Below are positions 1-6,228 of a stretch of DNA of 64,000 nt, in pieces (within the stretch, counting starts at the first letter, position 1; the number at the start of each line of letters is the position of its first letter). The stretch spans positions 12,527 to 76,526 of the forward strand of contig DAIQOA010000001.1 in the NCBI GenBank assembly GCA_036788095.1, read 5' to 3'. Below the pieces are notes generated by a model, which ran no database searches, had not been told where the DNA came from, and saw nothing but the letters and a program-made list of their open reading frames with translations. The DNA is from Anaerohabitans sp036788095. Lineage in GTDB: Bacteria; Zhuqueibacterota; Zhuqueibacteria; Residuimicrobiales; Residuimicrobiaceae. The position numbers and the translations under genes were made by a program.

Positions 1-732
1 CAATTCAGCGCCTATTATGGTTCGCATCGCGCGCTGCAGCAGATCGATCTGCTTATTCCGCCACGGCGAATCCTTGGCATCATCGGACCTGCCGGCTCGG
101 GCAAGACCACTTTTTTGCGCTCGCTCAATCGCCTGAACGATCTGACCACCGGCTTTCGCAGGCAGGGCGAGGTGAGGCTGGACGGTGAGGACATCTATGG
201 CGCGGATTTTGATCCCATCGTTCTGCGCCGGCGCGTGGGCATGCTGTTCGCCCTGCCCATTGCCCTGCCCATGAGCATCTATGAAAACGTGGTCTACGGT
301 CCGCGCATGCAGGGGATCAGCGGACGACCGCAGCTGGATCAGCTGGTGGAAAGCAGTCTGCGCGCCGCTTTTTTGTGGGAGGAGGTCAAAGACCGTCTAA
401 AGAGTTCCGGTCTACGGCTGTCCGGCGGCCAGCAGCAGCGCCTCTGTCTCGCGCGCGTGCTGGCTCTCAATCCCGAAGTGATCCTGCTGGATGAGCCGAC
501 CTCAGGACTGGATCCCATCTCTACCGCCAAGATAGAAGACGCCCTGACCTTGCTAAAGGAACAGTATACCATTGTGCTGGTGACCAACAACACCATGCAG
601 GCGGGTCGCGTCGCCGACACCACCGCCTTTTTTTTCATGGGCGAACTGATCGAGCAGGATGAGACCAAAAAAATATTCACCAATCCCGCGCAGCAGCGCA
701 CCTTGGATTATGTGACCGGCCGGTTTGGATGA
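1..732 (+). CDS. pstB: PstB-like phosphate ABC transporter ATP-binding protein, first of a pair (5' truncated by window)
   Basis: This is a cytoplasmic ATPase of the phosphate importer (PstSCAB family) that would power uptake through the PstA/PstC membrane pair. The frame is open from base 1, so the first 10-15 residues lie outside the window. Walker A GPAGSGKTT is at 85-111, the signature LSGGQQQRLC is intact, and Walker B ILLDEPTSGLDP follows. Two ATP-site residues conserved in PstB are changed: the Q-loop Gln is Ala (codon 250-252, GMLFALP instead of GMVFQKP), and the switch His is Asn (codon 586-588, VTNN instead of VTHN). The PstB-type C-terminus, ending YVTGRFG, is present. The stop overlaps the start of the next pstB-like gene (ATGA). 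I read it as the degenerate partner of a heterodimer. The family call is secure; the asymmetric role is inference. Confidence 0.93.
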   Translation, partial: QFSAYYGSHRALQQIDLLIPPRRILGIIGPAGSGKTTFLRSLNRLNDLTTGFRRQGEVRLDGEDIYGADFDPIVLRRRVGMLFALPIALPMSIYENVVYGPRMQGISGRPQLDQLVESSLRAAFLWEEVKDRLKSSGLRLSGGQQQRLCLARVLALNPEVILLDEPTSGLDPISTAKIEDALTLLKEQYTIVLVTNNTMQAGRVADTTAFFFMGELIEQDETKKIFTNPAQQRTLDYVTGRFG

Positions 733-1499
733 GGCTCATGGCAACGAAGAACAAAATAGAGATTCAGCGTTTGAACCTTTATTACGGTGCTTTTCACGCC
801 CTGCACGACATCTCGATGGACATTCGCGATCGTCATATCACCGCGCTGATCGGACCCTCCGGCTGCGGCAAATCAACCTTGGTGCGCAGCCTCAACCGGA
901 TGAACGATCTGATCAGCGGCGCCCGGGTGACCGGCTCTGTGCGCGTGGACGGCGAAGACATCTATGCGGCCAAGGCGGATGTCGAAAAGGTGCGCAAAAA
1001 AGTGGGCATGGTTTTTCAACGGCCCAACCCTTTTCCGCTGTCCATTTTCGACAACGTGGCCTACGGCCTGCGCGTGGCAGGCGTGAAAAATAAAGCCGCG
1101 CTCCAGGATAAAGTGGAGCAGAGCTTGAGGGCTGCGTGGCTATGGGACAGCCTGAAGGACCAGCTGCATTCATCGGCAGTGACCTTGCCCCTGGATCAGC
1201 AACAGCGTCTGTGCATCGCGCGGCTGTTGATCATCGAGCCCGAAGTGATCCTGATGGACGAGCCCTGCTCCGCGCTGGATCCCATCGCCACCGCCAAGAT
1301 CGAGGAACTGATTCTGGAGTTGAAGAAAAATTACTGCATCGTCATCGTCACCCACAACATGCAGCAGGCGGCGCGGGTTTCGGATTTTTCCGGGTACATG
1401 CTCCTCGGCGACTTGATCGAGTATGACGATACGAAAAAAATATTTACCCATCCCGCCGATAAACGCACCGAAGAGTACATCACCGGCCGCTACGGCTGA
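729..1499 (+). CDS. pstB: PstB-like phosphate ABC transporter ATP-binding protein, second of a pair
   Basis: This is a 256-residue PstB-family ATPase of normal length. Walker A GPSGCGKST, the Q-loop (VFQRPNPFP, Gln codon 1017-1019), Walker B ILMDEPCSALDP and the switch His (VTHN, codon 1353-1355) are all intact. The ABC signature is not: the expected LSGGQ reads LPLDQ at 1185-1199. The C-terminus ends YITGRYG as in canonical PstB. Its intact and lost motifs are the mirror image of those in the gene before it, so the pair could build one good ATP site and one poor one. The start ATG at 729 overlaps the upstream stop (ATGA); a second in-frame ATG at 738 is possible. The upstream pstS/C/A genes are presumably just outside the window. 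Confidence 0.94.
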   Translation: MRLMATKNKIEIQRLNLYYGAFHALHDISMDIRDRHITALIGPSGCGKSTLVRSLNRMNDLISGARVTGSVRVDGEDIYAAKADVEKVRKKVGMVFQRPNPFPLSIFDNVAYGLRVAGVKNKAALQDKVEQSLRAAWLWDSLKDQLHSSAVTLPLDQQQRLCIARLLIIEPEVILMDEPCSALDPIATAKIEELILELKKNYCIVIVTHNMQQAARVSDFSGYMLLGDLIEYDDTKKIFTHPADKRTEEYITGRYG

Positions 1500-1550
1500 G
1501 GCCGTGGATCCGGCACGAGTTATTTGTACCGCTTCTCGGCCGGGAGCCGC

Positions 1551-2411
1551 TCACTCGAGAGGGGTGAGCAGGACGTTGTCTTTTATTTCGACCAGCCCCC
1601 ATTTGCGGTAATCCCCGTTGTTCATCACCGGAATCGCCCTGCCGATTTGATAGATCTCTTGTCGATGATAATGGCCATGCAGCACCAGATCCGGATGAAA
1701 GCGGTCGAGGAGGGCGACCAGCTCTCGGCGGTTGATCAATCTGGTTGCGGCGGCGAACAGCCGGCCTTCCCGACGGCTCACCACCGAAGCGGGCAGCAGA
1801 TGGTGGTGCAGCACAACGATTTTAAACCGGCTGGCCAACGCTTCGTGCGCCAGGATGCGTTCGGCGCTGCCGGGATCCACATAGCCGTTGGAGCAGAAAA
1901 CATTGCGGCTGATGCGCGGCAGGCAGCGATTGGAATCCAACACAATCAGAGCAACCCGTTCGTCTAAAAGTTTGATAAAGGGATAGGGATCAGTTTCCCG
2001 GCCGTTCAGCGTCAGGATGGAGCGAAAGGCATTGCGAAAGCTGTGGATGAAGAAGGAGACATCCTTCTCATAATGCGGCTGATCATAGGCGTGTATTTTC
2101 ATGGCCGTGCGCGGGACCTGGCGCCATTTGCGGTAAAAGTCGCCGCCGGCGTGAAAATCTTTAAAGAAAAAATAATAGAGATCGTGATTGCCGGGCAGAA
2201 CGGTCAAACGGTCGGAGGTGGAAAAACCGCTGCGGCGCAGCAACGCGGCCAGGGCGCGGAATTCTTCCGCGCGGCCGCTCTGACTCAGATCCCCGCTGAG
2301 GATCAGATGATCCGGATCGGCGCGCTGGATCTGGATCAGTCGGCGTTCCACCCAAGCGTCCCGTTCGGCGGAAAAGCCGTAATGCAGGTCAGACAGATGG
2401 GCGATCTTCAT
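1551..2411 (-). CDS. Calcineurin-like metallophosphoesterase
   Basis: This is a 286-residue protein of the calcineurin-like phosphoesterase superfamily, which hydrolyses phosphomono- or diesters at a two-metal centre. The metal-ligand motifs occur in the usual order: SDLHYG near residue 7, LSGDLSQSG near 38, LPGNHD near 72, VLHHHLLPA near 200 and LHGHYHRQ near 245. No signal peptide is seen, so it is probably cytoplasmic. Its substrate cannot be read from the sequence; CpdA-like cyclic nucleotide phosphodiesterases and generic phosphodiesterases look alike at this level. It follows the small membrane-protein gene at 2431-2847 by about 20 bases on the same strand, so the two probably form a transcript running towards the pst genes. 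Confidence 0.88.
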   Translation of the reverse strand: MKIAHLSDLHYGFSAERDAWVERRLIQIQRADPDHLILSGDLSQSGRAEEFRALAALLRRSGFSTSDRLTVLPGNHDLYYFFFKDFHAGGDFYRKWRQVPRTAMKIHAYDQPHYEKDVSFFIHSFRNAFRSILTLNGRETDPYPFIKLLDERVALIVLDSNRCLPRISRNVFCSNGYVDPGSAERILAHEALASRFKIVVLHHHLLPASVVSRREGRLFAAATRLINRRELVALLDRFHPDLVLHGHYHRQEIYQIGRAIPVMNNGDYRKWGLVEIKDNVLLTPLE

Positions 2412-2430
2412 CGGGCTGGATTCGACCAGG

Positions 2431-2847
2431 TTAACCGAAACAGAGGATTTTGATCACATAGATGAGAATCCCGGCCATTGTGAAAAAAAGCACATCCTGC
2501 AGACGATCCCAGAACATGAGGATCTTTAAATCCACTTCCTTCCATTGCTCCCACTCCCGGATGACGCCGAGGAGAAAGCCGCTCAATCCGGCGGTAATCA
2601 ATGAAGGCCAGAGAAAAACCGGCAGCAAAATCACCGCGCTGTGCACCATATGCAGCGCCTGATCCAGCACGTTGATCCAACCGCTGTGTTTGGGACGCCA
2701 TGGATGCCGGTAGGCCAAGATGTTGAGCACTTTATGGTATTCGGGATCCGGCAGCTTTTTCAGCTGTTTTTCGACCCGGTCCGCCACTTTTTCCAAATCC
2801 GGCGGCGCCGCGCCATAGAAAATGCGATAGTGCTCGGGTTTCTGCAT
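2431..2847 (-). CDS. Small two-helix membrane protein of unknown function
   Basis: The protein has 138 residues. I set the start at the ATG at 2847 because AGAGGTGAG lies just upstream; the longer open frame to 2937 has no such site. A soluble, charged N-terminal part of about 60 residues is followed by a hydrophobic stretch at about 67-92, a charged loop (REWEQWKEVDLKILMFWD) and a second hydrophobic segment at about 115-135. It would therefore sit in the membrane with a sizeable cytoplasmic or periplasmic N-terminus. I do not recognise the family. It probably shares a transcript with the phosphoesterase gene 20 bases downstream. Confidence 0.72.
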   Translation of the reverse strand: MQKPEHYRIFYGAAPPDLEKVADRVEKQLKKLPDPEYHKVLNILAYRHPWRPKHSGWINVLDQALHMVHSAVILLPVFLWPSLITAGLSGFLLGVIREWEQWKEVDLKILMFWDRLQDVLFFTMAGILIYVIKILCFG

Positions 2848-3006
2848 GGTCTCACCTCTTCGGACTATATGAGCAGACTCAAAGCAGGGCGCCAGGATGC
2901 CGTTCAGCCACCCTGTACAATTTAAAAACCGCGGCATGATTTCAAAGCATTTTCTTTCACGACCCTTTGGCCTGTCCCCGCGGGCTCAGAGTTTTGGACT
3001 TTTCTC

Positions 3007-3035
3007 TTGATTTTTGCCGGCCGAATACCTAATTT
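3007..3035 (+). promoter_or_regulatory. Candidate sigma-70 promoter for the 3155 gene
   Basis: TTGATT (3007-3012), a 17-base spacer and TAATTT (3030-3035) lie about 120 bases before the gene start. It resembles the other promoter-like pairs in this window. Confidence 0.45.
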
Positions 3036-3154
3036 GATTTGCATTTTTTTACCCCGCAGAGCCGGGACCATGAGACGCATGGCAGCGGACCAGGGTACTT
3101 ACGGCCGTTACCTTTTAGGCTCTGCCCGGGGCGAGCGAGGGAGAAGGCAAGGTC

Positions 3155-3556
3155 ATGAAAGCGAAGAAATTTTTCTGGATCGGCACGGTGCTGTTTCTCT
3201 TGGCCCTGGCCGTTTTTGTTTGGTGGCGATATTATTTCGTGTTCGGCGAAGGGGTTAAGGCCGGCAATTTAAATTTTCTGGTGAAAAAAGGCTATGTGTT
3301 CAAGACCTGGGAAGGCCGTCTCATTCAAACCGGCTTTAAAACCCCCAAACCGGGTTCTATGCAGAGCAATGAATTTGAATTCAGCGTGGTGAACGACAGC
3401 CTGGCGCACGAGCTGGAAAGAGCCAACGGCAAATTCGTCGAAGTGCGCTATAAAGAATACCTGCACGCGTTGCCTTGGCGGGGCATGAGCAATTACACCG
3501 TCACCGCCATCCTGCGCATCGAGGATGAGCCGGGCAACTCGGTCTTGCCGTTCTAG
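3155..3556 (+). CDS. Single-pass membrane-anchored conserved hypothetical protein
   Basis: The protein has 133 residues. An N-terminal hydrophobic helix (residues 7-27) is followed by a compact extracytoplasmic domain with VKAGNLNFLVKKGYVFKTWE, a FEFSV strand, and VRYKEYLHALPWRGMSNYTV near the end. From memory, small Bacteroidota proteins with a GxxxKKGxxFKTxEG / YKE..LPWRG pattern are widespread and have been mislabelled as 6-phosphogluconate dehydrogenase; nothing here supports that enzyme. The function is unknown. The start follows GGAGAAGGCAAGGTC. Two hairpins with T-rich tails follow the gene, so it is probably transcribed alone. Confidence 0.75.
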   Translation: MKAKKFFWIGTVLFLLALAVFVWWRYYFVFGEGVKAGNLNFLVKKGYVFKTWEGRLIQTGFKTPKPGSMQSNEFEFSVVNDSLAHELERANGKFVEVRYKEYLHALPWRGMSNYTVTAILRIEDEPGNSVLPF

Positions 3557-3589
3557 CGGCAGAGCGGGCTGCTTTTGCTGCAGCCACAG

Positions 3590-3609
3590 GCGCCCAGAGG
3601 GGCGCTTTG
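3590..3609 (+). terminator. Short intrinsic terminator-like hairpin
   Basis: The stem GCGCCC/GGGCGC (3590-3595 and 3600-3605) has a 4-base loop and is followed by TTTG. It lies 34 bases after the stop of the small membrane-anchored protein gene. Confidence 0.45.
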
Positions 3610-3719
3610 TAATTGTAAATCAAAAACATAACAGCGGGTCTTAACTGCGGACAGCATTCTGATGCACCCGGCAGCGGGCTATTTGCAAGCGAGACCGGTC
3701 TGCATCCACCCCACTTAAC

Positions 3720-3751
3720 AACCGGCACGATGAAAAGGCGCCGGTTTTTTT
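3720..3751 (+). terminator. Intrinsic terminator-like hairpin
   Basis: The stem AACCGGC/GCCGGTT (3720-3726 and 3740-3746) has a 13-base loop and is followed directly by a run of seven T. Confidence 0.5.
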
Positions 3752-3834
3752 ATCGCGATGTCCCCGCTGGCGGTAACCGCGAAAAATCCCACTGCCGCCT
3801 TTCTCCTCATGCGGTCGTTTTCTGTTTTCGAGAG

Positions 3835-3863
3835 TTGACATTTAGAAAAAAATGTGGTAATTT
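3835..3863 (+). promoter_or_regulatory. Sigma-70-type promoter of the surface-protein block
   Basis: TTGACA at 3835-3840, a 17-base A/T-rich spacer and TAATTT at 3858-3863 lie 38 bases before the TTG start at 3901. It is the best consensus match in the window and probably drives the 3901-15571 block. Confidence 0.7.
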
Positions 3864-3900
3864 AATCTTCATTTTTCAGGCGGCATAAAAGGACTCTGCC

Positions 3901-6174
3901 TTGTTACGGTGCATCCGACCACGCTTCATGTTGCTCCTCCTTTTGGGTTTGATCAGTTCCCTCATGGCCCAGCCCATTCGCGACAGCCGGCCGCGCACAT
4001 CCGCGCGTCTGCACAAAACCGCCATCGATGATTATTGGCATTTTCATAACGCCGGAAATCTCGGATTGACCGTCACCAACTATGGCGTGATCGGCGAAGG
4101 CTATAATAATCCGGATCAGCCCTCCTGCATGTACAAGCTGCATGCCGATAACATGCGTTATCAGATCGAACATATGTCCTTCGGCGGTCTCTGGGTCGGC
4201 GGCCGCAGCGAGGCGGACGGCGCGGTACACGTCTCCACCGCCATTGTGGACGGCGTGTTTGAAGCCGGCGAAGAGGGCTTTGAGTTTACCAACAGCGAAG
4301 CGGCCGGCGATACGATACAGATTCGCTCGACCATCGTCACCTCTCCTTATTTTTCTCCGCAAGCGGTATCGCATCAGGACTTTGTCGCCACCTTTACGGA
4401 TCTGAACACCCGCGTGCCCGGAAGCGACTTTGAAATACCCAACCACACTCCGCTCGGCCTCAGCATACGCCTCGAGTCCTATGCCTGGAATTACAGTTAC
4501 ACCGATGCGTTTGTCATCCTCAACTATACCATCACCAACGTTTCACGGTATACCATTGAGGACGTCTTTGCCGGCCTCTGGGCGGATGCCGCGGTCGGCA
4601 ATATGAATTACACCAGCATCTATACGCCCGGCGGCGGCTGGTCGTGGTACGACAACATGAACGGATTTGATCAGGGCTACAAACTGGCTTATCAATTTGA
4701 TGCCGATGGCGACGACGGATTCGCGCAGAGCTATTTCGGTCTGCGTTATCTGGGCTCCTCCCGCCGCCGTGATTCCGTTCAAGTCCATTATGACCAGTGG
4801 CGCTGGTCCGCCAGCGCGGCCATGGATTTTCCAGAGTATGTTATGCCGATCAACGATGAGGGCCGGTACGAGGTTCTACGCGGCCGGCATACAGGAAGGT
4901 ATTACAACGAAGTCACAGACGGCGGCATTCCAACCGATCCGGCCAGCCGGGGCAGCTGGATGCTGGTGCTCAGCGCCGGCCCGCTGGCTACGCTGGCGCC
5001 GGGAGGTTCCACCACCGTGACCTTTGCGATTGTCTGCGGCCTGTGGGCTACGCAGGAGTCGAACGACACCCCCGGCCGCCGCGCCAACCTTCGACTCAAT
5101 TCCGATTGGGCGCAGATCGCCTATAACGGCGAAGACGTGGACGGCGACGGTAAACTCGATCCCAATGAGGACCAGAACAACAACGGAATCCTCGACGGCC
5201 AGGAGGATGTTTACCGTTCTGATTTTGATCTGAACAGAAACAGCCGCTGGGATGCCGGCGAGCCGGTTTTCGGTGACGGCGATGGCCATCTCGATATTGA
5301 AGAAGACGTGCACCACAATGCCATCAAGGGCATTCAACCGGGCAACGGAGTGATCGACCGCTTTATTCTTCCCAGCCCGCCGCCTTCTCCGAACCTTCTC
5401 GCTGTTCCCGGCGAAGGCCGGGTAACGCTCTATTGGGATAAGGTGTCGGAGGAGTACGAAGACCCCATCACGCGCGAAAAAGACTTTGAGGGATACCGCA
5501 TCTACAGCTCTCCCAAAACCGCTTCCTCCGCAGAGGAACGCACGCTGCTGGCGGAATTTGACCGGATCAACGACCTGGGATATGACACCGGCTTTGCCGC
5601 GGTTGCGGTCGATACGGTCATCGACGGCCGGCGCTATTTTTACCGCTTCACCAACACCGAGCTGCTCTCCGGCTGGCCGGGTCAGTACTGGTTCAGCGTC
5701 ACCGCTTTTGACCGCGGCAATCCGACCAACAATCTGCCCAGCCTGGAAAGCTCTGTGCTGGAGAACAAGATTTATGCGGTCATCGGATCTCCCGCCAGAC
5801 CGGCCGGCAGCGCGCTTCGGGTCGGCGTCTTTCCCAATCCCTACCGCGGTCAGGCCCTGTGGGACGGCGACAGCGACCGCGACCAGATGCTCTGGTTTTT
5901 CAATTTGCCGGCCGAAGCCGAGGTGCGCATCTACACCCTGGCCGGCGATCTGATCGATGAGTTCCGCCATCATGGCAGCAGTTATCGCGGTGAAGACGTC
6001 AACCTGATGCAACAAAAGATCGGCGGCAGCAACACCGTACTGCCGGGCGGACTGCACGCCTGGGATTTAATCTCCTCCTATGATCAGGCGATCGCCACCG
6101 GATTGTATTTTTTCAGCGTCAAGGACGTGGAAACCGGGGAAATTCAGACGGGAAAATTCGTCATCATCAAATAA
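3901..6174 (+). CDS. Secreted multidomain protein with acidic calcium-type repeats and a type IX-like C-terminal domain
   Basis: The protein has 757 residues with an N-terminal signal peptide (MLRCIRPRFMLLLLLGLISS, then LMAQ). I chose TTG at 3901 because AAAGGA sits 7 bases upstream; the alternative is ATG at 3928. The N-terminal two-thirds is beta-rich and unrecognised. Residues about 412-468 hold Asp/Asn/Gly loops (DVDGDGKLDPNEDQNNNG, DFDLNRNSRWDAGE, GDGDGHLDIEED) like thrombospondin type-3 or EF-hand calcium sites. A fibronectin-III-like domain follows. From about 641 comes a FlgD/type IX-like C-terminal domain (GVFPNPYRGQ, RIYTLAGDL, TGLYFFSVKD, GKFVIIK). The protein is expected to cross the outer membrane and be attached or released. 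The next gene, 54 bases downstream, encodes another protein with such a tail. Confidence 0.82.
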   Translation: MLRCIRPRFMLLLLLGLISSLMAQPIRDSRPRTSARLHKTAIDDYWHFHNAGNLGLTVTNYGVIGEGYNNPDQPSCMYKLHADNMRYQIEHMSFGGLWVGGRSEADGAVHVSTAIVDGVFEAGEEGFEFTNSEAAGDTIQIRSTIVTSPYFSPQAVSHQDFVATFTDLNTRVPGSDFEIPNHTPLGLSIRLESYAWNYSYTDAFVILNYTITNVSRYTIEDVFAGLWADAAVGNMNYTSIYTPGGGWSWYDNMNGFDQGYKLAYQFDADGDDGFAQSYFGLRYLGSSRRRDSVQVHYDQWRWSASAAMDFPEYVMPINDEGRYEVLRGRHTGRYYNEVTDGGIPTDPASRGSWMLVLSAGPLATLAPGGSTTVTFAIVCGLWATQESNDTPGRRANLRLNSDWAQIAYNGEDVDGDGKLDPNEDQNNNGILDGQEDVYRSDFDLNRNSRWDAGEPVFGDGDGHLDIEEDVHHNAIKGIQPGNGVIDRFILPSPPPSPNLLAVPGEGRVTLYWDKVSEEYEDPITREKDFEGYRIYSSPKTASSAEERTLLAEFDRINDLGYDTGFAAVAVDTVIDGRRYFYRFTNTELLSGWPGQYWFSVTAFDRGNPTNNLPSLESSVLENKIYAVIGSPARPAGSALRVGVFPNPYRGQALWDGDSDRDQMLWFFNLPAEAEVRIYTLAGDLIDEFRHHGSSYRGEDVNLMQQKIGGSNTVLPGGLHAWDLISSYDQAIATGLYFFSVKDVETGEIQTGKFVIIK

Positions 6175-6228
6175 ACGCATCACTGGTCGAGGCCGAGGGG
6201 TAAAAGACCTTCAGAAAGGAGCTGCACT

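Larger units (their letters stand above)
3557..3900. other. Intergenic region: two terminator-like hairpins, then a promoter
   Basis: This 344-base gap holds no supported gene. It contains hairpins at 3590-3609 and 3720-3751 and a strong promoter at 3835-3863. Short open frames here on the minus strand lack ribosome sites and resemble nothing I know. Confidence 0.6.
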
